Origin: Streptomyces sp. NBC_01288
Lineage (GTDB): Bacteria > Actinomycetota > Actinomycetes > Streptomycetales > Streptomycetaceae
Assembly: GCF_035982055.1 (NCBI RefSeq)
Contig: NZ_CP108427.1
Span: 7,501,001-7,565,000 of the forward strand
DNA length: 64,000 nt
Direction: 5' to 3'
Made by a program: the position numbers and the translations under genes. The notes beneath the pieces are model-generated. The model was not told where the DNA came from. It saw nothing but the letters and a program-made list of their open reading frames with translations, and searched no databases. Positions 57,052 to 64,000 of the stretch are shown here, piece by piece. Positions within the stretch are counted from its first letter, which is position 1; every line of letters starts with the position of its first letter.

Positions 57052-57142
57052 GCGCCCATTGAAGCAGACACACGCCCGCAACAGGACCCTCCTCTCACAG
57101 CTTGGACGCTTCCTTGACACGAGAACGCGGCAGTCGGCAACG

Positions 57143-57179
57143 CGAAGAGGCGCCCACCACGACGGTGGACGCCTCTTCG
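57143..57179 (-). terminator. terminator of glnII
   Basis: CGAAGAGGCGCCCACC (57143-57158) pairs with GGTGGACGCCTCTTCG (57164-57179) with one mismatch and a 5-base loop, 17 bases after the glnII stop. It separates glnII from the glnRII leader region. Confidence 0.85.
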
Positions 57180-57196
57180 GGGAAGCGGGGTGCGGA

Positions 57197-58225
57197 TCAG
57201 ACCTGGCCGGCCTTCTCCAGTGCGGAGCAGCAGGTGTCGACGATGAGGCGCGTCACGAGGTACGGGTCCACGTTGGCGTTCGGACGGCGGTCCTCGATGT
57301 AGCCCTTGCCGTCCTTCTCGACCTGCCACGGGATACGGACCGAGGCGCCGCGGTTGGAGACGCCGTAGGAGTACTCGTTCCACGGGGCGGTCTCGTGCAG
57401 GCCCGTCAGGCGGTCGTCGATGCCGGCGCCGTAGTACTTGACGTGGTCGAGGGGCTTGGAACCCTCGCCGAGGGACTCGCACGCGGTGATGATCGCGTCG
57501 TAGCCCTCGCGCATCGCCTTGGTGGAGAAGTTGGTGTGCGCGCCCGCGCCGTTCCAGTCGCCCTTGACCGGCTTGGGGTCGAGGGTCGCGGAGATGCCGA
57601 AGTCCTCGGCGGTGCGGTAGAGCAGCCAGCGGGCGATCCACAGGTGGTCGGAGACCTCCAGCGGGGAGACCGGGCCGACCTGGAACTCCCACTGGCCGGG
57701 CATGACCTCGGCGTTGATGCCGGAGATCGCGAGACCGGCCTTGAGGCAGTTGTCCAGGTGGGCCTCGACGATCTCGCGGCCGAAGATCTCGTCGGCGCCG
57801 ACGCCGCAGTAGTAGCCGCCCTGGGGCGCCGGGAAGCCGCCCTCGGGGAAGCCCAGCGGACGGGCGCCGTCGAAGAAGGTGTACTCCTGCTCGATGCCGA
57901 AGATCGGCTCCTGAGCGGCGAACTTGGCCGAGACCTCGGCGAGCGCGGCACGCGTGTTGGACTCGTGCGGCGTCATGTCGATCTCAAGGACCTCGCACAT
58001 GACGAGGATGTCGTCGCCGCCGCGGATCGGGTCCGGGAAGCTGGCGACCGGCTTGAGCACGCGGTCCGAGGAGTGCCCCTCGGCCTGGTTCGTGGACGAC
58101 CCGTCGAAGCCCCAGATCGGCAGCTCCGCGCCCTTGGCGTCATCCGCCAGAATCTTCGTCTTGGAACGGAGCTTGGCCGTCGGCTGGGTGCCGTCGATCC
58201 AGATGTACTCAGCCTTGAAGGTCAC
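57197..58225 (-). CDS. glnII: type II (eukaryote-type) glutamine synthetase
   Basis: 342 residues from the GTG at 58225 with GAAGGA upstream. GS-II signatures: YIWIDGTQPTAKLRSKTKIL at the N-terminus, ELPIWGFDGSSTNQAEGHSS, WNGAGAHTNFSTKAM and RGASVRIPW. This octa/decameric enzyme makes glutamine from glutamate, ammonia and ATP and, unlike GS-I, is not adenylylated by GlnE. Its C-terminus ends ALEKAGQV, full length. It has its own terminator, and upstream GTAAC/TTCAC-type half-sites suggest GlnR control. Confidence 0.96.
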   Translation of the reverse strand: MTFKAEYIWIDGTQPTAKLRSKTKILADDAKGAELPIWGFDGSSTNQAEGHSSDRVLKPVASFPDPIRGGDDILVMCEVLEIDMTPHESNTRAALAEVSAKFAAQEPIFGIEQEYTFFDGARPLGFPEGGFPAPQGGYYCGVGADEIFGREIVEAHLDNCLKAGLAISGINAEVMPGQWEFQVGPVSPLEVSDHLWIARWLLYRTAEDFGISATLDPKPVKGDWNGAGAHTNFSTKAMREGYDAIITACESLGEGSKPLDHVKYYGAGIDDRLTGLHETAPWNEYSYGVSNRGASVRIPWQVEKDGKGYIEDRRPNANVDPYLVTRLIVDTCCSALEKAGQV

Positions 58226-58315
58226 GGGCCACATCCTTCGGGGTGGGTCTTTCGGTCGCACTCGCGGTGCTGCGGCGCAGCGGCACTGGGGCGCCACGAT
58301 TCATGCCGGGCAGCC

Positions 58316-58365
58316 TGTCAACATGCGATTTCCCGATCATTGCCCAAGTGTGAACCCCGTGTTAC
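58316..58365 (-). promoter_or_regulatory. glnII promoter region with GlnR-like half-sites
   Basis: Reading toward glnII: GTAAC (58365-58361), six bases, GTTCAC overlapping (58355-58350), then CGGGAAAT (58335-58328) and TTGACA (58321-58316). GlnR boxes in Streptomyces follow gTnAC-n6-GaAAC; these are only approximate copies. TTGACA is a good -35 box, but the -10 box is not obvious. Listed as plausible only. Confidence 0.4.
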
Positions 58366-58481
58366 CTGGTGGCGCTGTGTCGCGGTTCACGTGCGCTGCG
58401 CACGGCACGCCGGGAGACCGCTGTGAACCCGCTGTTCGCAGTCGCAGACGGGGGGCGCCGTACGGCTCGTATGCGATGGGG

Positions 58482-58940
58482 TTAGCCCTCGGCGGCGGCC
58501 TCGCGGACCCGGTCCAGGAAGCTGCGGATCGCGGCCCGCTCCCGGTCGTCGTACCCGCGGAGCAGTTCTACGGCACTCCCGATGAGCGGACCGAAGAAGG
58601 CCTGCCCGAGTGCGACCGCCCGCTGGTCCACTTCGACGACGACCCTGCGCCGGTCCCCCTCGCTCCGCACCCGCCGCACGTGCCCGGCGCGTTCCAGTCG
58701 GTCGACCAGGGCGGTGGTCCCCGCCGAGTTGAGCCCGAGCGCGCCGCCGAGCCGCCCGGCCGTCATCTCCTCGCCGGCCCGGTCCGCGTCCATGAGGGCG
58801 ATCAGGGCGCGCACGTCTGTCGGGTGCATACCGTTCTGGTTCGCGAACCGGGCGCTGTGCAGGCCGAGTTCGACCGCGACGGCCCGCAGGAGATGCACGA
58901 TCTCCAGCTCCGGCCCGGGGTCCGCCTTCTGGTTCCGCAC
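58482..58940 (-). CDS. MarR-family transcriptional regulator
   Basis: 152 residues from a GTG. The winged-helix core is typical: HPTDVRALIALMDADRAGEE, TAGRLGGALGLNSAGTTALV, DRLERAGHVRRVRSEGDRRR with the conserved wing DRR. It diverges from an alpha/beta-hydrolase gene, with an ATCTCGCT/AGCGAGAT palindrome pair in the 70-base gap, so autorepression and control of the hydrolase are likely. Ligand unknown. Confidence 0.92.
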   Translation of the reverse strand: MRNQKADPGPELEIVHLLRAVAVELGLHSARFANQNGMHPTDVRALIALMDADRAGEEMTAGRLGGALGLNSAGTTALVDRLERAGHVRRVRSEGDRRRVVVEVDQRAVALGQAFFGPLIGSAVELLRGYDDRERAAIRSFLDRVREAAAEG

Positions 58941-58957
58941 GGCCGCCTCCGGCTATC

Positions 58958-58991
58958 ATCTCGCTCACCGAGTATCTCGCTCAGCGAGATA
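58958..58991. promoter_or_regulatory. MarR operator pair
   Basis: TATCTCGCT-C-AGCGAGATA (58973-58991) is a perfect 9-bp inverted repeat. A looser copy, ATCTCG-CTCAC-CGAGTAT (58958-58975), overlaps its left edge. The site ends 19 bases before the hydrolase start and 18 bases beyond the marR start, ideal for control of both. Confidence 0.82.
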
Positions 58992-59010
58992 ATAGGGGAG
59001 GTGGCCGACC

Positions 59011-59880
59011 GTGGGAACAGGAACACGGAGTACGTACGACCCCGAGCGCTTCGGGGCCGCCTACGACAAGGTCATGGCGAAGTGGCCCGAGGACCGGGAG
59101 GCGGTGACCGTCCCGACGCCGTTCGGGGAGACGTACGTCAATGTGTGCGGGCCCGCCGACGGGCGCCCGCTCGTGCTGCTGCCGGGCGGCGGGGGAGCGA
59201 CCTCGGCGTCCTGGTACGCCCAGGCCGACCGACTCGCCCGCACCCACCGCCTCTACGCCATGGACCTGATCGGCGCCCCGGGCCGCAGCGTTCCGGTGGT
59301 CGGCCGGCGGCCGCGCACGGTGGCCGATCTGGCGGTCTGGCTGGACGCGGTGCTCGACGGGCTGGGGGCGCCGGTCGTGGACCTCGGCGGCCATTCGTAC
59401 GGCGGCTGGATCGCGCTGCACTACGCACTGCGCGCGCCCGCCCGGGTACGCCGTCTGTTCCTCCTCGACCCGACCCAGTGCTTCGCCGGGTTCGAGACGG
59501 CGTACCTGCTGCACGCACTGCCGATGCTGCTACGGCCCACTCCGCGCCGAGTCCGCGCGTTCCTGGAGTGGGAGACCGGGGGAGTGCCGCTGGACCCCGA
59601 CTGGCTCCGCCTCCAGGAGGCGGGCGCGGGGTTCCCGTCCGTGAGACCGGTGACCGGTCCCCGCCCGGCGCCCGAGGCGCTGCGCGGGCTGAACGCGTCG
59701 GTCCTGCTGCTTCTGGCCGGAAGCAGCAGGACCCATGACACTCACCTGGTGGCGGCCCGGGCGGGCGGTCTGCTGCCGCGCGTCGAGACGGACATCCTCC
59801 CGGACGTCTCGCATCACGCGCTGCCGCATGCCGCGCCGGAGCGACTGGGCCGTCACCTCACCGGTTTTCTCGGACCTTGA
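59011..59880 (+). CDS. alpha/beta-hydrolase
   Basis: 289 residues from a GTG. Alpha/beta-hydrolase motifs: LVLLPGGGGATSASW (oxyanion), GGHSYGGWIALHYAL with nucleophile Ser in GHSYG, and a late DVSHHALPHAAPERL holding the catalytic His; the acid is probably in the segment LLLLAGSSRTHD. The substrate is unknown; esters, lactones or epoxides fit the fold. It is divergent from and likely repressed by the MarR protein. Confidence 0.88.
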   Translation: MGTGTRSTYDPERFGAAYDKVMAKWPEDREAVTVPTPFGETYVNVCGPADGRPLVLLPGGGGATSASWYAQADRLARTHRLYAMDLIGAPGRSVPVVGRRPRTVADLAVWLDAVLDGLGAPVVDLGGHSYGGWIALHYALRAPARVRRLFLLDPTQCFAGFETAYLLHALPMLLRPTPRRVRAFLEWETGGVPLDPDWLRLQEAGAGFPSVRPVTGPRPAPEALRGLNASVLLLLAGSSRTHDTHLVAARAGGLLPRVETDILPDVSHHALPHAAPERLGRHLTGFLGP

Positions 59881-59884
59881 AGCG

Positions 59885-60571
59885 TCACCCCACCTTCTGG
59901 ATCAGAGCGCGGCGGATGAGGAACTTGCCGGGCTCACGGACCTGTTCGAACGCGGCGTTGTTCAGCAGGACACAGCTGCCGGAGACCGAAGTCACCTTCA
60001 CCGTCGTGGACTTGTTGTTGTCCAGGTTGGTGACCTTCAGCGTCGTACCCGCCGGGAACTGGTTGCTCGACGCGGCGGGCGCACCGGCCTCGCCGGAGAG
60101 CGTGACGGTCGAGCCGTTGCACACCTGGCTGCCCGCGGCGGCGTTGCCGCCACCGTTGTTGCCCGCCGCCGGCGGGGTCGCGGCCGGAGTGGTCTTGGAA
60201 CCCGCGGGCGCCGACTGCGCCGGCTGCGCGACCTGGGAGTCCTGAGCCGACTCCCCAACCGCGCAACCCGACGCCTTCTGCTGCACCTTGATCTGCGCGA
60301 TGACCGCCTCGCGGTTGGCGATCCGCGCGCTCGACTGGGCGTCGGGCGCGGCGCGTTGACCGTCGATGAACTTCTGGTTGTTGCCGAGCGCGGTGGCGAG
60401 CCCCTGGCAGACCGTCGAGTTCGCGGCCGACAGCGTCTTGGCGTTCTGCGCTGTCGACTGCGACGCGTTCGAGGTGGTGGCCAGGGCGAAGGCCCCGCCG
60501 CCCGCGACCGCGGCGGCGGTGACCAGCAGCGCCAGCTTCTTCTTCGTACTGGCAGTTCTCCTGCGCGACAT
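59885..60571 (-). CDS. secreted protein of unknown function with a beta C-terminal domain
   Basis: 228 residues. Signal peptide: basic MSRRRTASTKKK then LALLVTAAAVAGGGAFALAT. Residues about 45-105 are helical with conserved Cys; a Pro/Ala/Gly linker (PPAAGNNGGGNAAAG) separates a C-terminal ~75-residue beta domain (STVTLSGEAGAPAASSNQFP, TLKVTNLDNNKSTTVKVTSV, CVLLNNAAFEQV) reminiscent of a double-psi beta-barrel or RlpA-like fold. It may bind the cell wall; this is inference. Convergent to the hydrolase with 4 bases between stops. Confidence 0.78.
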   Translation of the reverse strand: MSRRRTASTKKKLALLVTAAAVAGGGAFALATTSNASQSTAQNAKTLSAANSTVCQGLATALGNNQKFIDGQRAAPDAQSSARIANREAVIAQIKVQQKASGCAVGESAQDSQVAQPAQSAPAGSKTTPAATPPAAGNNGGGNAAAGSQVCNGSTVTLSGEAGAPAASSNQFPAGTTLKVTNLDNNKSTTVKVTSVSGSCVLLNNAAFEQVREPGKFLIRRALIQKVG

Positions 60572-60685
60572 GCGCGTCTCCTGTGGGGTAGGGGAGCGTA
60601 CGCCGCTATGTACGGGATGCCGAACGATGTAACTCAGTGGACACAGGAGTCACATAAGTGACGTGCGTCACAAGGGGGTTGAGGC

Positions 60686-61669
60686 TCAGCGCACCCCGTC
60701 CCAGTCGGACAGGAACGACCCGAGGGTGCGCATGTACGCCTCCCGGTCCTCCCACATCGCCATGTGCGCGCTGTGCGGGAACTCGACCCGCTCGGTGAAG
60801 GGAAGCCCCTGCTCCAGCGTGTCCGTGCACTCCACGGCGAACTCGTCGTAGCGCCCGCGCGTCAGCAGTACGGGCTTCCTGATCCGGCGCAGCTTCGAAG
60901 TCCGGTCCCAGGAAGCGAGGTTGCCGGTCATCACGAACTCGTTCGGACCGTTCATCGTGGCGTACACCTGGTTGCCGTCGACGTTCGCGGCGCTGCGCAA
61001 CAGGGCCTCGGGGTACGGGTCGAGACGGCAGAAGAAGTTCGCGTAGAAGACGTTCACCGCGTCGAGATACTCCGGTGCCGTGTAGTCGCCCTTCGCCTCG
61101 TACTCGTCGAGGACGCGCTGCACGTCGGCCGGCAGCTGCGTGCGCAACTCCCTTGTGCCGGTGACGAATTGGGGCGCGCTCGACCCCGTACTGGCCAGCA
61201 CGACCGCGCTCACCTCGCGCGGCTGACGCAACAGGTACTCGATGGCGAGCCAGCCGCCCCACGAGTGCCCGTACAGGTGGAACCGCCGCAGCCCCAACGC
61301 CCGCCGGACCGCCTCCACTTCGGCGACGAACCGGTCGACCACCCAGAGCGCGGGGTTGTCCGGCTTCTCCGAACGCCCGCACCCCAGTTGGTCGTAGAAC
61401 ACGACCGACCGGTCCACGGCCAGGTCGCCCAGGGACTCCAGATAGTCGTGCCCGGCCCCCGGCCCGCCGTGCAGCACCAGCAGCGGCGGCCGCGACCCGT
61501 GCCCGACGACGTTCACCCAGACCCGGCCACCGGGCACGCCGACATACCGCTCACCGGGCCGGAGTCGGGACGCGCCACCGGGTCCGCCCCGCCCCGGGGC
61601 GAGGACGGGCACGAAGCCGCCGGCGGTGAGGGCGCCGGTCGACCTGAGAACGCTGCGACGGTTGATCAT
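60686..61669 (-). CDS. exported proline iminopeptidase-like alpha/beta-hydrolase
   Basis: 327 residues from the ATG at 61669. The N-terminus NRRSVLRSTGALTAGG is a twin-arginine-like signal. The S33 peptidase-type pattern follows: LLVLHGGPGAGHDYLESLGD with HGGPG, YDQLGCGRSEKP, HLYGHSWGGWLAIEYLL with nucleophile Ser in GHSWGG, and a C-terminal RGRYDEFAVE and FPHSAHMAMWE giving Asp and His. Proline iminopeptidases remove N-terminal proline; amide or ester hydrolysis outside the cytoplasm is likely here, exact substrate unknown. It is followed downstream by a secreted protein gene. Confidence 0.88.
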   Translation of the reverse strand: MINRRSVLRSTGALTAGGFVPVLAPGRGGPGGASRLRPGERYVGVPGGRVWVNVVGHGSRPPLLVLHGGPGAGHDYLESLGDLAVDRSVVFYDQLGCGRSEKPDNPALWVVDRFVAEVEAVRRALGLRRFHLYGHSWGGWLAIEYLLRQPREVSAVVLASTGSSAPQFVTGTRELRTQLPADVQRVLDEYEAKGDYTAPEYLDAVNVFYANFFCRLDPYPEALLRSAANVDGNQVYATMNGPNEFVMTGNLASWDRTSKLRRIRKPVLLTRGRYDEFAVECTDTLEQGLPFTERVEFPHSAHMAMWEDREAYMRTLGSFLSDWDGVR

Positions 61670-61758
61670 CGGGGGGAACTCTCCGCTCTCGTACGAGACT
61701 TGAAGATGCCGAGGCAACCCTCTATCACGCCGAAACGAACGGACATCGGCCACTTGAC

Positions 61759-62151
61759 CTACGCGGAGTCCGACCCCGCCCCCGGTCCCGACCGCCGCGA
61801 CAGCGCGTCCCGTACGGCCTCGTCACTGCGGGCCACCACCGCCGTACCGTCCTCCGCCGTGATGATCGGCCGCTGGATCAGCTTCGGATGCGCGGCCATC
61901 GCCGCCACCCACCGCTCCCGCGAACTCGCGTCCCGCGCCCACGACTTGAGCCCCAGCTCCTTCGCCACGGCCTCCTGCGTACGCGTGATGTCCCACGGTT
62001 CGAGCCCGAGCCGCTCCAGTACGTCCCTGATCTCGCCCTCGCTCGGCACGTCCTCCAGATAGCGCCGGACGGTGTACTCGGCCCCTTCGGCGTCGAGCAG
62101 ACTCACGGCACTACGGCACTTGGAACAGGCCGGGTTGATCCAGATCTCCAT
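61759..62151 (-). CDS. ArsC-family (thioredoxin-fold arsenate reductase-like) protein
   Basis: 130 residues from the ATG at 62151; a GTG at 62160 would add 3. The ArsC/Spx motif begins MEIWINPACSKCRSAVSLLD, with a CSKC pair in place of the single Cys of E. coli ArsC, then RRYLEDVPSEGEI and RPIITAEDGTAVVARSDEA (the R-P-I switch). It is coupled to arsM, whose TAA precedes it by 10 bases or overlaps the GTG. Arsenate reduction is plausible but Spx/YffB-like proteins of this type can have other functions. Confidence 0.82.
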   Translation of the reverse strand: MEIWINPACSKCRSAVSLLDAEGAEYTVRRYLEDVPSEGEIRDVLERLGLEPWDITRTQEAVAKELGLKSWARDASSRERWVAAMAAHPKLIQRPIITAEDGTAVVARSDEAVRDALSRRSGPGAGSDSA

Positions 62152-62161
62152 GGCGTTCACG

Positions 62162-62956
62162 TTAGGCGAGAGACGCCCGGTCCGGCCCGGTGAGCGGCTT
62201 CGTGGCGCGGACGAGGGCGGAGTGCATGCCGTCCGCGACGGGGTGGGTGGGCGTGATCGAGACGTCCGTGAACCCGGCCGCTTCGAGGCCTTCCCGGTAC
62301 TCCGCGAAGGACAGGGCCCCGGCGACGCAGCCGACGTGGTCGCCGCGTTCGGCGCGCTGCCCGGCGGTGAGGCTGTCGTCGGCGACGACGTCCGAGACGC
62401 CCAGACGCCCGCCGGACTTCAGGACCCGGAAGGTCTCGGCGAAGACGGCCGGCTTGTCGACGGACAGGTTGATCACGCAGTTGGAGATCACGACGTCGAC
62501 GGTGTCCGCCGGGAGGGGGATCGCCTCGATGGTGCCCTTGAGGAACTCGACGTTGGCCGCACCCGCCTTCTCGGCGTTGGCCAGGGCGAGCCGGAGCATC
62601 TCGTCGGTCATGTCGAGGCCGTACGCCCGGCCGGTGGGGCCCACGCGGCGCGCGGAGAGCAGGACGTCGATGCCGCCGCCCGAGCCGAGGTCGAGGACGC
62701 GGTCGCCCTCCCGGAGCTCGGCGACGGCGGTGGGGTTCCCGCAGCCCAGGGAGGCGGCCACGGCCTCGGCGGGCAGGGTGCCGCGTTCGTCGGCGGAGTA
62801 GAGGGCGGAACCGAAGATGTCGTCGCCGCCGAAGCTGTCGTCGGTCTCGGCCGGCTGCGGCCCGCAACAGCCGGTGCCGCCCTCGGTGACCTGTACCGCT
62901 GCGGCGGCGTAGCGCCGGCGGACGGCTTCGCGCAGGTCGGTGGAGTGCTCGCTCAT
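62162..62956 (-). CDS. arsM: arsenite S-adenosylmethionine methyltransferase
   Basis: 264 residues from the ATG at 62956 with GGAGG upstream. The SAM motif VLDLGSGGGIDVLLSARRVG is clear, and the arsenic-binding cysteines of ArsM are in place: the CCGPQ pair near the N-terminus, SLGCGNP, VISNCVINLS and DHVGCVAGAL. It converts arsenite to methylated, volatile arsenicals. It diverges from arsR and shares the ArsR operator region. Coupled with the ArsC-like gene downstream. Confidence 0.93.
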   Translation of the reverse strand: MSEHSTDLREAVRRRYAAAAVQVTEGGTGCCGPQPAETDDSFGGDDIFGSALYSADERGTLPAEAVAASLGCGNPTAVAELREGDRVLDLGSGGGIDVLLSARRVGPTGRAYGLDMTDEMLRLALANAEKAGAANVEFLKGTIEAIPLPADTVDVVISNCVINLSVDKPAVFAETFRVLKSGGRLGVSDVVADDSLTAGQRAERGDHVGCVAGALSFAEYREGLEAAGFTDVSITPTHPVADGMHSALVRATKPLTGPDRASLA

Positions 62957-62981
62957 GTCTGCTCTGCCTCCTGTGTTGATG

Positions 62982-63047
62982 CTGCATTGATGTCCTGCAT
63001 TGATGTTCTTCGATGCAACGTTGCGCCCTGGATTGAAGGATGTCAAT
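62982..63047. promoter_or_regulatory. ArsR operator region between arsM and arsR
   Basis: CTGCATTGATGT occurs twice in tandem (62982-62993 and 62995-63006) and ATTGA-AGGATG-TCAAT (63032-63047) is an inverted repeat overlapping the arsR ribosome-site region. The ATTGA/TCAAT core is typical of ArsR/SmtB operators, so both divergent transcripts are probably repressed until arsenite is present. Confidence 0.7.
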
Positions 63048-63055
63048 ATAGAAGG

Positions 63056-63454
63056 ATGTCGAAACAAGAGCTTGAGGTGATCGGCCAGGGCGCGGCCGGG
63101 TCCTGCTGCGGCGGAGTGGCGTCCGCACCGCTGGACGACGCACGCGCGACAGAACTGGCCAAGGTCTTCAAGGCACTTGGGGACCCGGTCCGCCTACGGC
63201 TGCTGTCGATGATCGCCTCGCAGGGCCAGGGCGGCGAGGGCGGCCGGAGCGGTGAGGTGTGCGTGTGCGAGCTGACCCCCGCCTTCGACCTGGCCCAGCC
63301 GACGATCTCCCACCACCTCAAGCTGCTGCGCCAGGCCGGACTGATCGACTGCGAGCGCCGCGGTACGTGGGTGTACTACTGGGCGCTGCCCGAGGCACTG
63401 GACCGCCTGGCCGACTTCCTGGTCACCCCGCGGACCGCCGCGACGCCGGCGTGA
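63056..63454 (+). CDS. arsR: ArsR-family arsenic-responsive repressor
   Basis: 132 residues. A Cys pair (Cys17/Cys18) sits in the N-terminal tail and CVC (Cys69, Cys71) lies in GEVCVCELTPAF at the start of the recognition helix region; together they can form an As(III) site. The winged HTH PTISHHLKLLRQAGLIDCER is typical. AGAAGG precedes the ATG. The stop overlaps the GTG of the aquaporin (GTGA), so the two are coupled. Confidence 0.93.
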   Translation: MSKQELEVIGQGAAGSCCGGVASAPLDDARATELAKVFKALGDPVRLRLLSMIASQGQGGEGGRSGEVCVCELTPAFDLAQPTISHHLKLLRQAGLIDCERRGTWVYYWALPEALDRLADFLVTPRTAATPA

Positions 63455-64000
63455 GTACCTCCCTCGGCCGTCGTGCCGCCGCCGAGGCGCTCGGGACCGG
63501 TCTGCTGGTCGCCGTCGTGGTCGGCTCCGGCATCCAGGCCACCGAGTTGACCCACGACACCGGCCTACGGCTGCTCGCCAACTCCCTCGCCACCGTGTTC
63601 GGCCTGGCCGTGCTGATCACCCTGCTCGGTCCGGTCTCCGGCGCGCACCTCAACCCGGCCGTCACCCTGGCGGCCTGGTGCGCGGGCCGCCGTACCGGTA
63701 CCGGACCGTCCCTGCGTGATGTCGCCGCGTACGTGCCCGCGCAGGTGGCCGGGGCGATCGGCGGCGCGGTCGTGGCCGACGCGATGTTCGCGAAGCCGCT
63801 GCTGAGGTTCTCCACGCACGACCGTTTCGCCGGGCACCTGTGGCTGGGCGAGGTCGTCGCCACGGCCGGGCTGATCCTCCTCGTCCTCGGACTGGAACGC
63901 ACCGGCCGCTCCCATCTCGCACCGGCCGCCGTCGCCTCCTACATCGGCGCGGCCTACTGGTTCACGTCCTCCACCTCGTTCGCGAACCCCGCGGTGACCG
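63451..64000 (+). CDS. aquaporin/glycerol-facilitator (MIP) family channel, 3' end outside window
   Basis: 183 residues visible from the GTG at 63451, with the gene open at the right edge. MIP signatures: AAAEALGTGLLVAVVVGSGI (TM1), SGAHLNPAVTLAAW (first NPA) and STSFANPAVT (second NPA) at the very end. Coupling to arsR and neighbourhood with arsM make an arsenite (or methylarsenite) efflux channel, AqpS-like, the likely role; this is inferred from context. Water or glycerol transport remains possible. Confidence 0.88.
   Translation, partial: MSTSLGRRAAAEALGTGLLVAVVVGSGIQATELTHDTGLRLLANSLATVFGLAVLITLLGPVSGAHLNPAVTLAAWCAGRRTGTGPSLRDVAAYVPAQVAGAIGGAVVADAMFAKPLLRFSTHDRFAGHLWLGEVVATAGLILLVLGLERTGRSHLAPAAVASYIGAAYWFTSSTSFANPAVT

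Noticed and set aside
57020..57092. 20-codon GTG ORF overlapping the leader-peptide candidate
   Set aside because: Out of frame with the RVCCR tail, spacing from GAGGAGG is too long (14 bases), and the peptide shows no feature.
1..64000. tRNA, rRNA, prophage, insertion sequence or attachment site
   Set aside because: No tRNA-like cloverleaf, rRNA segment, transposase/integrase motif or terminal inverted repeat pair was seen on either strand.

Overview
The window is a piece of a Streptomyces chromosome. Evidence: very high G+C with G/C at third codon positions, GTG starts, leaderless or weakly preceded starts, many secreted proteins and lipoproteins, and a gene set that (from memory, not searched) follows the S. 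coelicolor segment running from panB (about SCO2256) down to glnII (SCO2210) in almost the same order. It is mostly core chromosome. I see no tRNA, rRNA, prophage, transposase or CRISPR.

Layout. 1-5.6 kb: 5' end of panB, a DHA2 drug exporter with its downstream TetR regulator and a clear operator, a membrane-anchored EEP-family hydrolase and a DHA1 exporter. 5.6-13.3 kb: a truncated secreted fragment, nadE, a secreted S53 peptidase, a DUF3105/DUF305 pair and glnA2. 13.3-19.8 kb: secreted and lipoprotein genes, a frameshifted small gene, a beta-propeller/MFS pair, a phosphoesterase, and VOC and flavin-binding proteins. 20-26.2 kb: glnE, a DMT permease divergent from a LysR regulator, then a 400-bp repeat-rich stretch holding partial copies of the LysR gene's 3' end, and a PAP2 enzyme.

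26.3-43.3 kb is a starch/maltodextrin block: malR, malEFG, an intracellular alpha-glucosidase, a secreted alpha-amylase and an 1801-residue two-catalytic-domain amylopullulanase. CTTGCWGCAA-type sites lie before malE, the amylase and the pullulanase, so MalR probably controls all of them. Secreted enzymes cut starch, MalEFG imports maltodextrins and AglA releases glucose. A flavin oxidoreductase, a methyltransferase and a gene remnant sit between the amylase and the pullulanase.

43.4-56.2 kb: a receiver-GAF-PP2C phosphatase, small enzymes, a ferredoxin-type reductase coupled to a PF10118 protein, a membrane-tethered sigma-factor-like protein, a lipoprotein, a DUF1996 protein, a two-component system and an epimerase. 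56.2-58.3 kb: a probable glnRII and glnII, with a possible leader peptide between them. Together with glnE and glnA2 these make the window rich in glutamine-metabolism genes. 58.4-64 kb: a MarR/hydrolase divergent pair, a secreted protein, a peptidase-like hydrolase, and an arsenic cassette (ArsC-like protein, arsM, arsR, aquaporin) cut off by the window edge.

The least explained signals are: (i) a dispersed repeat built on GGGGCGCGGGG...GCGCGACCAGCC, always just 3' of genes, which has carried partial tandem duplication of the lysR 3' end; (ii) a short peptide ORF with an RVCCR motif ahead of glnRII; (iii) the sigma-like membrane protein; and (iv) a MalR regulon readable from operators alone.
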